64,000 bases of DNA from Moraxellaceae bacterium (GTDB taxonomy: Bacteria > Pseudomonadota > Gammaproteobacteria > Pseudomonadales > Moraxellaceae): NCBI GenBank assembly GCA_030646295.1, contig JAUSND010000016.1:517594-581593 (forward strand). Direction: 5' to 3'. The first letter of the stretch is position 1. Every line of letters starts with the position of its first letter. The translations under genes and the position numbers were made by a program. Under the pieces are notes generated by a model. It saw only the letters and a program-made list of their open reading frames with translations, was not told the origin of the DNA and did not search any database. Shown in pieces: positions 49,765 to 60,400 of the stretch.

Positions 49765-52700
49765 CTAATGCTCCGTAATACTCCCTAACAAGCCATTCAA
49801 ATCCTTGAACTTCCCATAACGTGCTGGATTCTCCCCCACCCCCAATGCCTTGAAATGTGCTTCCCCACATTTGATCTTGGCACCTTCAGCATTCCGAATA
49901 TCGTCATCAAACAAGCTGCTCTTGGTCTCCACCACAAAATACAGGCGTTCTTGACCATCGACTTCAATGACCACTGCCCAATCCGGGTTATAGCTACCTA
50001 GCGGAGTAGGGATCTTGAACCAACCAGGCAGTTTTGCGTAAAGCTTGATGGCTTCGTTAAGCTCCATGGCTTTGGCAAAATCACGCTCGGTATCCGAGTC
50101 ATACACCACATGCTCGTAAATGGACTTGGTGGTGTTCATCAGCATGTTCTTCAGGTATCCAGTAAGCTCCTCACGCTCGAACAGCTCTTGCGCATAGAAG
50201 TCCTGATCCCCCAGTTTTTGGTACCGTATGCCTTCGACCAGTGCCATACGCTTGCAGCGATTGATCAGCTCCCCGGCCAGCTCAATGAACTGTTGGGGAT
50301 TGCGCTTGAAATCATCCAGTCGACCGCACTCCGTCAGAATGCGGACCACCGTCTTACGGGTAAGCTGTGTTCTGTTCTGAAGATCCGTCAGGATGTCAGG
50401 CAATTCGATATCAGCCTCATCCAGTACAACTGTTGCCGCCCCTTTTTTTTCAGTTGCCTCAACGCCGGCCTTACCAATGGCAATATCTGCCTTTCGCCAC
50501 TGCAGGCGGGCCTTGGAAACTGCAGGAGCCTTCTGCAGGGAAGCGATACAGTTCTTGATCAGCTTTTCATTGTCGAATTCCACGCGGTAGGTCGTTTTGT
50601 GCTTGATCCGATCCCACAGTGCCTTGAACTCGTCACTTAGATAGATGGCCTTCCCGTTTTCCCCTTTGCGCAACGGAACCGGCTTGCGGTCATCGGCGTT
50701 CTTGATCTCCAGACGGCCCGTGACCTTGCGCAACACCTCAGCTATCTGGGCTTTCTGCGGGTCGAACTCAGGTGGCAACACCAGAGTGCCGTCCTTCAGC
50801 GCCTTTTTCAGTGAATCCTGAACTTTGCCTGCAGCATCAATATGGCCGGCAGCTTTCAGATGAGCCCAGAGTGCCTTGGACTGATCCAAGCCAAGCAGCG
50901 TGGACTGACCATCGCCACCCGAGACAGCAATTGCCGCAAACTGATGCTGCTCAACAATACCGAATCGAATTCCGGTATCGGCCTCAATCTCCTTCTGAAG
51001 GTTCTCGGCAAACTGCTCGTAGCTCTCAGTGGCAATGACCGTCAAGGTATTCACCTCGAAACCACGCACGCGATTACCATCCTGATTCACGCACAAACGC
51101 AACCCACGACCGATGGTCTGTCGGCGCTCGCGCTCGGTCTGGATATCGCGCAGCGTACATATCTGGAACACATTAGGATTGTCCCAGCCCTCCTTGAGTG
51201 CTGAGTGGGAGAAAATGAACTTCAGCGGAGTGTCGAAACCCAGCAGCTTCTCTTTCTCCTTCATGATCAGGTTGTAAGCACGTTCGGCACTCTCCCGGTT
51301 ACCCGCATTATTCTCTGCCGTATCTGTCCAGCCACCCTTCTTGTCGATGGAAAAATAGCCGTTGTGTACTTCTTCCGCCGCGCTAGCAAGGTCGATTTCA
51401 CTGAACAGGCTTTGGTAGGCCGGCAATTTGGCGGCACGTCGATACTCTTCTTCGAAAATGCGCGCGTAATCACCTTTCACCGGATGACCATCCGCATCGT
51501 ACTGCCGGTACTTGTCCACCGCATCGATGAAGAACAGCGACAATACCTTGATACCTAGCGGACGCAGACGCTTTTCCTTGTCTAGGTGTTCCTTGATGGT
51601 GCGACGGATCATTTCCCGCTGTACGGCCAAGGCATCTACATCACCGTGTGCCTGCCCTTTCCTCAAATAGACTTCACCGCCGGGATAGCGCAACTCCATG
51701 AACTCTTCACCCTTGGCGGTGTTAATCTCGCCTACCCGGAAGTCGGCGTAAATCTGCCGCCTGGCAAGTTGCTCAAGGTCGTCACCATCGGCAACGCTTA
51801 CCTCCAGTCGCTTCACGCCGCTGGCAGTGGCAACATCCAGCTCAACCTTGGCACTGATGGCTCCACGCTTGTTGGCGACAGACACCAATCGCACAAAGGG
51901 CTTGTTATGCGCATCTTCAACGGTGGCTGAAGCCACTTCAATCTGTTTGACCAGCTTGCGCTCATACGCATCCACTGCGTCCAGCCGGAATACCATGTGA
52001 TGCTTGTTCACATGGGTAGCGGAATAGCGCAAGGTGCATAGCGGATTCATCGCATCCAGCGCTTGCTTACCGCGTCCTTCCAGGCCGCCATCCACAGACT
52101 GGGGTTCGTCAACGATGACGATGGGACAGGTTTCCTTGATCAGGTCGATAGGCTTTTCACCGCCTGTCTTTTCACTGTCCTTGTAGAGATTATTCACATC
52201 CTTTTTGTTGATTGCCCCGACTGTCATCAGCATGATCTGGATGTTCGAACTGGTGGCGAAATTGCGTACCTGCCCCAGCTTTCCCGAGTCATACAGGAAG
52301 TAATCGAAAGGCACGCCCGCGTAGAGTCCCTTGAAGTGGTCCTCAGTGATCTGCAGGGTCTTGTAGACGCCCTCCTTGATCGCCACCGACGGAACCACAA
52401 TCACGAACTTGGTGAAGCCATAGCGCTTGTTGAGTTCGAAGATGGTGCGCAGGTACACGTAGGTCTTGCCGGTACCGGTTTCCATTTCGACGGTGAAATC
52501 GCCCGAGGCCAACGAGCTAGACGGTGGCAAGCTGCCACGCAGCTGGATATCCGCCAGATTCTTGAGCAGCTCGTCATCCAGCAACGTAAGACGGTTGCCG
52601 ACACCCAGATCAGACTCCGCCATGCCCAGAGTTATTTGTTCAAACTGTGTACCGGGTGACAGGTCACCATCCACTGGTGAGGGCACTTTCATCGTTACCG

Positions 52701-52800
52701 TGAATTCGGTGCGGCACACTTCCTGACCACGAAACAGGTCACATACCGCTTCGATAGCCTGTAACTGGTAGTCAAGGTTGGGCTCAAAATGTAGCTTCAT
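49765..52800 (-). CDS. res: Type III restriction endonuclease subunit Res
   Basis: A 1011-residue protein. Superfamily 2 helicase motifs: METGTGKT (106-113, motif I), VDEPQ (motif II) and the motif VI region RQTIGRGLRL. The C-terminal nuclease has PDWAVVIEVDG...YFVVETKS, the PD-(D/E)XK triad of type III Res proteins. With Mod it should cut DNA lacking methylation between two inversely oriented sites. It lies 10 bp after mod in one operon. Near residue 785 the coding strand has an A8 run followed by G4 (50439-50450), a possible slippage site; the frame is intact here. Confidence 0.92.
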   Translation of the reverse strand: MKLHFEPNLDYQLQAIEAVCDLFRGQEVCRTEFTVTMKVPSPVDGDLSPGTQFEQITLGMAESDLGVGNRLTLLDDELLKNLADIQLRGSLPPSSSLASGDFTVEMETGTGKTYVYLRTIFELNKRYGFTKFVIVVPSVAIKEGVYKTLQITEDHFKGLYAGVPFDYFLYDSGKLGQVRNFATSSNIQIMLMTVGAINKKDVNNLYKDSEKTGGEKPIDLIKETCPIVIVDEPQSVDGGLEGRGKQALDAMNPLCTLRYSATHVNKHHMVFRLDAVDAYERKLVKQIEVASATVEDAHNKPFVRLVSVANKRGAISAKVELDVATASGVKRLEVSVADGDDLEQLARRQIYADFRVGEINTAKGEEFMELRYPGGEVYLRKGQAHGDVDALAVQREMIRRTIKEHLDKEKRLRPLGIKVLSLFFIDAVDKYRQYDADGHPVKGDYARIFEEEYRRAAKLPAYQSLFSEIDLASAAEEVHNGYFSIDKKGGWTDTAENNAGNRESAERAYNLIMKEKEKLLGFDTPLKFIFSHSALKEGWDNPNVFQICTLRDIQTERERRQTIGRGLRLCVNQDGNRVRGFEVNTLTVIATESYEQFAENLQKEIEADTGIRFGIVEQHQFAAIAVSGGDGQSTLLGLDQSKALWAHLKAAGHIDAAGKVQDSLKKALKDGTLVLPPEFDPQKAQIAEVLRKVTGRLEIKNADDRKPVPLRKGENGKAIYLSDEFKALWDRIKHKTTYRVEFDNEKLIKNCIASLQKAPAVSKARLQWRKADIAIGKAGVEATEKKGAATVVLDEADIELPDILTDLQNRTQLTRKTVVRILTECGRLDDFKRNPQQFIELAGELINRCKRMALVEGIRYQKLGDQDFYAQELFEREELTGYLKNMLMNTTKSIYEHVVYDSDTERDFAKAMELNEAIKLYAKLPGWFKIPTPLGSYNPDWAVVIEVDGQERLYFVVETKSSLFDDDIRNAEGAKIKCGEAHFKALGVGENPARYGKFKDLNGLLGSITEH

Positions 52801-52810
52801 AGTAGCCCCC

Positions 52811-54841
52811 TTACAGACTGCGCACGTTCTGGATGTCGTGCTGCTTCAGGATGGCCGCAAGATTCGATTTGGCCACATCGTCAGCAAAGGCGCTGTCTCG
52901 CAATACGCAGGTGGTTTCGCGCACCTTCTTGCCTTGATCCGAGTAGCCTGCGGCTGCAAGCAGCTCTTTATGCCAATTGACGATACCTTGAGCAAGAGGC
53001 TCCACCTGCTCGCGGGTGATCTGCTCCGCCAGGCACGCCATCAGCACGCCGCCACCGACGGAGTACACCTCATGACCAGCAACCGTACGCTGCTCAATGG
53101 GCACGCACAAATCAAGACCGAGCTTGAGTAGCAACTCGTAGAGCACATCGTCTTCGGTACGATCTTCGAGCAGGTGATCCTGATGGGCCAAAAGATCGAC
53201 CTCCAGATTCTCCGGACTGGGGTTCCAAGCGCGGATATTGGAGAGATCAAGTTTGAAGACGCGGAAGCCGGTATCGCCGGAAAACAAGGGGCTTTCGGCC
53301 TTGATATTGGCGGCTGCGCGGCGTAGGCGTTCTTTGGTTATCTCAGCAATCGAACGAGGCTTTTGCAGCATATCGCAGAACTCAGCTGCAACTTTATGCT
53401 CCTTAATATCAATGCTAAGAGCCTCCGGCAACTGAACCATGATGAATCGACGCTTTGACCCATCAATTGCGTTCTGTGCCAGAACTGAGTGTCCAGTGGT
53501 TCCTGAACCTGCAAAGAAATCCATGACAATGTCGTTAGATCCAGAAGCAATCGAAACGATTCTCTGAACCAAGAAAGGAGACTTTGGAAAATCCATAACT
53601 GGCGCGCCAAGTAGATCCTTGACCGACTTACGCCCGTAATCATTATTGAACTCTTTATCGAGCCATATTGACTTGGCCAAGGTAGAAGCCGACTCACCAT
53701 CTTCTCCGCTCAGATAGTCCTTCCGAAAAACTCGCCAAGTGCCATCGAACATCTGGCTAGCGGTTAGAAGATCGTTTTCTGCTTCGACCTTCTCACGCCC
53801 CCATGTCCAGCAAGTTTTAATCCCGTCAGAAGTTACTGGAAGAACTTTTTCTGTAAACCTATCGTCTTCTGTTATGGATACTCTGCCCGTTGAAGAATCG
53901 ACATAAATCGGATAAAACAAATTTGGTCGCGTGATAGGATTGAAGGCTTGGTTTCGATTACGAAGTCCAAGTTCACGATACTTACCTCGTTCGTCCTCTT
54001 TGTCATACTCCTCCAACATGGCTCCTTCTTTCGCCATTCCGAAGATGCTTCCAGACACATCAGGATCCTTCACGAAAACGGCAATATTGTCGTGAGTTTG
54101 TGCAATGTACTTGTCTAGATGACGTCCTCGAGGATTGACCAACACTGATAGGATTCCAACAAATGTCTCCTCGCCAAATATCTCGCAGCATACCTTTTTT
54201 AGGTTATCTATTTCGCCGTCATCAATACTTATAAATAGTGCTCCGTCATCACGCAGAAGATTCCGCGCCAGCTTCAATCTTGGATAGATCATGTTCAGCC
54301 AGTCCGTATGAAACCTCCCGCTGGCTTCGGTATTGCTGCTGATCTTCTGCCCACCTTCTACCTGCCCGGTCAGTTCCAGATAGTTCCTGATGTTGTCCTG
54401 AAAGTTGTCCGGATACACAAAGTCCTTACCGGTGTTGTAGGGTGGATCGATATAGATAAGCTTGACCTTGCCGGCATAGCTCTTCTGCAGAAGTTTGAGA
54501 ACTTCAAGGTTGTCGCCCTCGATCATCAGGTTCTGGCTGGTATCCCAGTCCACACTCTCTTCCGGGTAGGGGCGCAGCGTGCCGGTGCTCGGGGTCAGCG
54601 CCAGTTGCCGGGCGCGGCGCTTACCATGCCAGCTAAGGCCATACTTCTCGTCTGCATCGGTGACGGTGGCATCACCCACCAGGGCTTTGAGCACATCCAC
54701 ATTCACTGCATTGCCATTCGGGCCTTCGGTCACCAGCTCCGGGAACAGCGCCTTGAGCTGCGCTATGTTGCCCATCACCAGATCGGCTGACTGAGCTTCT
54801 GGGCTCGTCGCGTCTATCTTCTGCATCACTTTCTCCATCAT
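52811..54841 (-). CDS. mod: Type III DNA (adenine-N6) methyltransferase Mod
   Basis: About 676 residues from the ATG at 54841; a TTG at 54856 and an ATG at 54826 with a better GGAG site are alternatives. The beta-class order is seen: DPPYNTGKDF (catalytic motif IV) before FAGSGTTGHSV (SAM motif I). The middle third (about 53430-54270) is AT-richer than the flanks and should be the target-recognition domain. It methylates one adenine per site and gives Res its specificity. It starts 11 bp after the DUF4391 gene. Confidence 0.93.
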   Translation of the reverse strand: MMEKVMQKIDATSPEAQSADLVMGNIAQLKALFPELVTEGPNGNAVNVDVLKALVGDATVTDADEKYGLSWHGKRRARQLALTPSTGTLRPYPEESVDWDTSQNLMIEGDNLEVLKLLQKSYAGKVKLIYIDPPYNTGKDFVYPDNFQDNIRNYLELTGQVEGGQKISSNTEASGRFHTDWLNMIYPRLKLARNLLRDDGALFISIDDGEIDNLKKVCCEIFGEETFVGILSVLVNPRGRHLDKYIAQTHDNIAVFVKDPDVSGSIFGMAKEGAMLEEYDKEDERGKYRELGLRNRNQAFNPITRPNLFYPIYVDSSTGRVSITEDDRFTEKVLPVTSDGIKTCWTWGREKVEAENDLLTASQMFDGTWRVFRKDYLSGEDGESASTLAKSIWLDKEFNNDYGRKSVKDLLGAPVMDFPKSPFLVQRIVSIASGSNDIVMDFFAGSGTTGHSVLAQNAIDGSKRRFIMVQLPEALSIDIKEHKVAAEFCDMLQKPRSIAEITKERLRRAAANIKAESPLFSGDTGFRVFKLDLSNIRAWNPSPENLEVDLLAHQDHLLEDRTEDDVLYELLLKLGLDLCVPIEQRTVAGHEVYSVGGGVLMACLAEQITREQVEPLAQGIVNWHKELLAAAGYSDQGKKVRETTCVLRDSAFADDVAKSNLAAILKQHDIQNVRSL

Positions 54842-54852
54842 TCGCTCAATTC

Positions 54853-55659
54853 TCAAAGTCTGTTACGTGCGGCAGAAAGCCTTTCCTGCACACGTTTAAG
54901 CGCCAGGTTCAAATCTACCTGACGCGACATTTGTCGTTCTTTGGCGGCCAGCGCTCGCAATCGACTGGCCTCCGCCTCAAGATCCTGGCACTCGTGAAAA
55001 GCCTGCCGTCTGACGGCTGCCTGCTCCGCGTTGTCGGGCACAGTGAAATATCCGGTCAGTCTGGCCACGAGCAAAGCCTGTACGCAGTCCATCCAGCCCT
55101 GATACAGGGTCAGCAGTGACGCCTGAGGTTGCCGCGTCACTGCCAATGACTCGAAGAACTGCCGTTCGATAGCCCGGGCAGTGATCAAGTTCGACGAATC
55201 ACCTCCCTCGACAAAGGCGTCAAGGGATACGGTCAATAATTCTCCATCGATCACTGTACTGCCAGGATCATTCTGGGCCCACCGCTTATGCACCAGAGAG
55301 AGCTCCATCCGCCCATCAATAGTTGTGAGCATTACCAGAGGATACGGCACAGCTCGCTGTACCAGCTCGGCGGTACGCGCTGGACTCGGCACCTTCCCAT
55401 CAATGGTGCGCAGCGTGACCACGAGGACGGCGATTTCGAGGTATTCACGCTGCTGATCCCTATATGCAGCAACACCCACCGTGTTTGGCTTGAGTGCCGC
55501 CACCCACTGGATTTCCTCTATGCCCTCATTGATCAGCCGCTTGTCTGCAGCGGAGGGAGCCCCGTTATCACTCAACAGCTTCTTGGCAATACGCTGATCC
55601 ACCCGGCAAGAGGCCGGGAGGGCCAAGGCATCGATCAGGTTTTTCGCTGGGGATGTCAT
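54853..55659 (-). CDS. DUF4391 protein of the restriction operon
   Basis: A 268-residue protein with the DUF4391 pattern: an N-terminal helical part (CRVDQRIAKKLL), a beta core with EEIQWVAALKPNTVGVAAY and VLVVTLR, and a C-terminal Glu/Arg-rich coiled coil (about residues 225-262). DUF4391 genes often sit between helicase and Mod genes of type III-like systems; their role is unknown. It lies 3 bp after the DUF262-HNH gene. Confidence 0.82.
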   Translation of the reverse strand: MTSPAKNLIDALALPASCRVDQRIAKKLLSDNGAPSAADKRLINEGIEEIQWVAALKPNTVGVAAYRDQQREYLEIAVLVVTLRTIDGKVPSPARTAELVQRAVPYPLVMLTTIDGRMELSLVHKRWAQNDPGSTVIDGELLTVSLDAFVEGGDSSNLITARAIERQFFESLAVTRQPQASLLTLYQGWMDCVQALLVARLTGYFTVPDNAEQAAVRRQAFHECQDLEAEASRLRALAAKERQMSRQVDLNLALKRVQERLSAARNRL

Positions 55660-55662
55660 TGT

Positions 55663-57444
55663 TTAGAGTTCGCCGCCAAAGGCCTTCAGTGTCTCTTCAC
55701 TGTTACGACCGGAAATGGCCTTCCCGGTTGCCGCCTCAATCAATACCAGCAGTTCGTTTGCCCGCTTGCGAATGAAGGCATCGAACTGGTCTGCCCTCAG
55801 CTCTTCAACCGGGATCACGTGTGAAGCCAGGAATCCATTCAAGACCTGGGCGTCCACTCCTTTACTCTTTTCGATACGTGACAGGTAGTGACTGGGGGCA
55901 TCTCCGCTGATAAAGCGATTGGTCCCCGCCGCGAGGGGTGCCTTGTTGACCACACTGTTCCAAATTTCCTTGGGCAATTTCTGGTGCTCACACCAGGCCC
56001 GCGGGAAGATGTGGTGGATATCAATCGCATTATTGAAATAGGAATTCAGATCGATGGGGGTGCCACTGACGAAGTCACGCCCCCCATGCTTCATCAGCAA
56101 TGCGGCAAGGCCCTTGTAGGCGGCCGCCAGGCGGGTCTGGAGTGACAACAGACGTGTCGGGGCGAAATTGGCGTCCCTGATCGTCCGGGGCTCACCTCCT
56201 CCTTCCACCCATTGCACGACATCCGGCAAATCCAGACCAAATCGGGTTTCGTTGGCACCGCCATAAAGCTCGCCAAAGACGCCACTCCAGTACCACCGCA
56301 ACAGTTTCTGCTTGATGCCGTGCTGGGTGATCCGGTCCCCCAGCTGGGTACAAATTGCCGCCAGCGGAATGAGTTGCGTCGCATACGGCAGGCTTCGTGT
56401 ATCGAAGATTTTTTCCTCGGCCAGCAGCTCGGCTGCCCGCTTGTAGCCCGCCTCGGTGCCCGCCTGCAATTGCTTGAAATCTTCCAGGTCTAGACGCAGC
56501 ACATCTGCGCGTTTGCAGGAGACTGGTGTCTTATTCTTCAGGTGGCGGCGATAGCTGGCGAGCAAGGTGACCGTTGTCAGGAAGCTGGTGCCATCAACAG
56601 CCTCCAAAACGTCGTGCTTGACCGTGAGCCGATGCTGTCTCGCCTCCCAGTCCTCTCGGAGATTGAAGTCACTGGCCGCAAATGTTGCGGTCATCAGCTC
56701 AAACACCGTCAGAGTTACGCCCCCGGTATTCACTTTCTCAAAGACCTGGCAGACAGCTTCCCGAGGGGTGTCCTGCGTCAGCTCAATTGCCGGCACCTTG
56801 AATTGCTGGAAGCGCAACCAGATATCCTGCTCAAATCGCATCAGGAACATCATTGATCCGGCATCGTTCCCATAGTGACCAGCGTAGCCCATCTTCCATT
56901 GCATAAAGCCTTCGGAATCAAACATGAGCGCCAAGGGAAAGAGCTTGTGCCCAAACTGGAGTGCGGCAGTACTGACGTCCAGGTCGACTTTGCGGCCAAA
57001 GTCAGACGTGACTTGCAATGTTTCCGGAACGGAGACAACAGCTTCTTCACGATCTTCGGCAGGGTCCAGACACTTGGCCATGTCCAGAAAGTAGACGCGT
57101 TTGATGTCGGCCCCTTTCTCGGTACGGGTTTTCACAGCTTGACCACTGCGTAATGCCAGATACATTGAGGTCAGCCGCTGCTGCCCATCCAGCACCAAAG
57201 TCTTTGGCTTTGGCGCCGGCTGCAGTGAGACGCCCTCAAACAAACGCGGCTTGAACGGAACCCCGCCCGCCTCCAGGAACATCACGGCCCCGATGGGATA
57301 CGATAGCGACAGACTCGCAATCAGGGATTTGATGTGATTGTCATCCCAGACCCAGCCCCGCTGGAAATCCGGTAGCTGCGTTTCGCCTTTCGCAATCGAA
57401 TCCAGCACATCCTTGAGTGATGGCTCTGCCGTCCTGAAACTCAT
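55663..57444 (-). CDS. DUF262-HNH nuclease of the restriction operon
   Basis: A 593-residue protein: DUF262 with LPDFQRGWVWDDNHIKSLI and DGQQRLTSMY (residues 86-95), then a helical middle, then IDIHHIFPRAW and an NKAPLAAGTNRFISG segment near residues 470-520, which match the H-x2-P and N of the HNH nuclease. It is thus a complete DUF262-DUF1524-like enzyme inside a type III restriction operon, 24 bp after the SNF2 helicase gene and 3 bp before DUF4391. It may cut modified or foreign DNA handed over by the helicase; this is inference. Confidence 0.85.
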   Translation of the reverse strand: MSFRTAEPSLKDVLDSIAKGETQLPDFQRGWVWDDNHIKSLIASLSLSYPIGAVMFLEAGGVPFKPRLFEGVSLQPAPKPKTLVLDGQQRLTSMYLALRSGQAVKTRTEKGADIKRVYFLDMAKCLDPAEDREEAVVSVPETLQVTSDFGRKVDLDVSTAALQFGHKLFPLALMFDSEGFMQWKMGYAGHYGNDAGSMMFLMRFEQDIWLRFQQFKVPAIELTQDTPREAVCQVFEKVNTGGVTLTVFELMTATFAASDFNLREDWEARQHRLTVKHDVLEAVDGTSFLTTVTLLASYRRHLKNKTPVSCKRADVLRLDLEDFKQLQAGTEAGYKRAAELLAEEKIFDTRSLPYATQLIPLAAICTQLGDRITQHGIKQKLLRWYWSGVFGELYGGANETRFGLDLPDVVQWVEGGGEPRTIRDANFAPTRLLSLQTRLAAAYKGLAALLMKHGGRDFVSGTPIDLNSYFNNAIDIHHIFPRAWCEHQKLPKEIWNSVVNKAPLAAGTNRFISGDAPSHYLSRIEKSKGVDAQVLNGFLASHVIPVEELRADQFDAFIRKRANELLVLIEAATGKAISGRNSEETLKAFGGEL

Positions 57445-57468
57445 GTCAGCTCTTTCCTTTATCCGTTC

Positions 57469-60400
57469 TTATTCGCCAAGCACCACAAGGAATGCCAAGA
57501 CCTCAAAATCATTGCTCCCGGAAAACTCACCCTTCATGGCATGCGTTCCACCGGGGGTAAACAGACTTGCCGCCGCCCTCTCCTCTGATTTACCAACAAC
57601 AGAGGCAACCGCCGCACTCAAAAGCTTCTGTGCCTGGCGCATGTCCTCGCCCTGCTTCGTATCGGCATCGAACCGTGCACAGGCAGTGGCATCCGGCATG
57701 TCCCGACCAAGGCTCAACCGTTTCAGCCGATCCATAATCCGCTTGGCCTGCGTATATGGCAGCAGCACGGTGCCATCCTCACCGACATGCACCAGGTAGT
57801 GCGGCGCTAGCGGATACCCCGGATCAATCGCCTTGCCAGCCGCCGTCCCCTCTGCACGCAGGCAGAAGATCACACCCGGAGCGATGTCTGCATCGATGCT
57901 GGTAGTAACCGCGAAGGTGCCAAGTGGCAGCGAGTTCAACTTTCCGGGGTGGGCGCGGGAGTACTCAGCCAGATCAATTCGGAAGTCGGTCAGCGTCAGG
58001 TCGGTGATGGCCACGCCACTGGAGAGATCCTCCAGATCAATCACCTTCTCCTGCAACTTGAGCAACTGATTGCGTCGGTATTCCAGATCATTCATCTGGT
58101 CGCCGGACTGTTGCTCAATGATGTTCTCTTCGCCAGTGGCCGAAATATCGAGCAGCACCATACGGCCGCTTACCCGTTGCTCCAGATTGATGTACTCATC
58201 CAGCTCCATGTTTGGCCAGAAATTGACCAACTGGATGCTTTCGTTGGGTGAGCCTATTCGATCAATACGGCCAAAGCGCTGGATGATGCGTACCGGATTC
58301 CAGTGAATGTCGTAATTGATCAGGCAGTCACAATCCTGAAGGTTCTGGCCCTCACTGATGCAGTCTGTGGCAATAAGCAGGTCCAGCTCGCCTTCGCTCT
58401 TCAAGTCTTCAGGACGCTCCTTTGAGCGCGGCGAGAACGCTGTCAGGATGGAGGTCAGGTCGTGTCGTAGTTGTGGCAATGTGGCTTGATTGCGTCCTGA
58501 GCCAGTGACCAGCGCAGCCTCGATTCCCAACTGGGATTTTCCCCATGCGGCCAGCTGGTCATAGAGGTAAGTCGCCGTATCTGCGAAAGCGGTGAAGACA
58601 ATCACCTTGCGATTGCCTGTGTTAATCGGATTCCGGCACTTGTCGGCAATCAGGTCCTTCAGCTTTTGCAACTTGTCATCACGCTCAGGATCTACCTGCT
58701 CGGCAGCAGCATAAAGTGTCGCAAGACGATTGCGGTCTTCTATCAAATCCTGCCGCCAACGAAGCAGGTCGACATCGCCCAGCAGAACCTTGACCTTTCG
58801 GCCCACCAAGAGGGACTCGTACACCGGATCATCGATATCAACGTCTGCAATATCAATCTCCTCAATCTCGGCCGCATGAACGTCGATTTGCGCCAGAGTT
58901 GCTTCGACATCCCGAAGCTGGCGTCGAACCGTCAAGGCAAAAGACGAGACAGAGCTTTCCATACGCTTGAGCACATTTACCCGAAGCAGGTGAATCAGGC
59001 TTTCCTCGCGATCTGCCTGGCGGAAGAAGCCTTCACCCCCACGAACCTGGGTACTGTACTTGGCATCATACGCGGCCTGCTTGTGCGGCAAGACATAACG
59101 AAGAGGTGCGTACGCCGCGAGATTCAAACGGCGAATCTCCAGATTGATTTCGCGAATGGACTGAAACTCTCCAGCCCTATCCACGTCCGCCTTGATATTG
59201 ACAGGCGGCAGTCGCTCCGGAAATTTTCCCGTCTCCGAGGTGCCGTAGTACTTTTCGATATGGCGACGCGAGCGCGCAATGGTCAGGTGATCCAGTAACG
59301 CGAAGTAATCGAAGCCCAGCATCTCGACCAGCAGCGATGGCGACTTCTCGCCGGCAGGCAGGTCCAGCCATTTATTGAAGGCCTTCTGGGCCCGTCGGGT
59401 TGTAGATTCAATACTGGAGATTCCGTGCTCTGCCAGTGCCGTATCGTCACCCTCAGTCACGAACGCGATCTGATTCTTGAGGTCATTCAGGCGATTGTTG
59501 ACCGGCGTGGCGGAAAGCATCAGTACACGCGTCTTCACGCCCTCACGAATGATCCTGCGCATGAGCCGGTCATAGCGGGTTTCTTTGCCTTTGTTTGCCG
59601 CCTTGTTCCTGAAGTTGTGTGACTCATCAATCACAACCAGGTCGTAGTTACCCCAATTTACGTGGGACAGGTCGATATCGCCGGAGTGACCTCCATCCCG
59701 CGAAAGATCCGTGTGATTCAGGACATCATAGTTCAGGCGATCAGGCGCCAGAATGTTCCGCTTGTCATTACTCTTGTACAGAGTCCAGTTGTCACGCAGA
59801 CGCTTGGGGCACAGCACCAGCACCCGGTCGTTCCGAAGCTCGTGATACTTGATGATGGCCAGCGCTTCAAATGTCTTACCCAGACCAACACTGTCCGCAA
59901 TGATGCAGCCCCCAAACCGCTCCAGCTTGTCGATGGCGCCCACCACGCCATCACGCTGGAATTTGTAAAGCTTTTTCCAGATGATCGTGTTGCGGATGCC
60001 GGTAGCCGACTTGACCACACGCTCCTCGTCAATCCCGTCTCCGGCGGACGCAAAGAGATGATGAAGAATAAACGCATACACACTGACTGGATCACGATGC
60101 GCTGAAAGCTCCTTGAGCGCCTCGATAAGTGCAGTTTTTGCTTCTGGCTGATCTTTCAAGGTTGCCCACTGCCCGTCGAACCACTGACTCAGCATTTGTG
60201 CTTCCGCCGCGCTCTCTGATGCCTGAATCAGACTCAACGGATTCCCCGGGGAGATACCCAGACCTTCGCTACTGAAAGCGAACGACCCCAGAATGGCCTG
60301 CTGCGCCACCCCTTGCCCATCTCGCAGAACCAACGTCCCCTGAGGCACCGAACCTTGTGCCTGACGCACTTCCGCCTTCGCATTGAGCCATGCGGAAAAT

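Noticed and set aside
52811..54841. Phase-variable repeat tract in mod
   Set aside because: No tandem repeat or long homopolymer is visible in the gene, unlike the phase-variable mod genes of Haemophilus or Neisseria.
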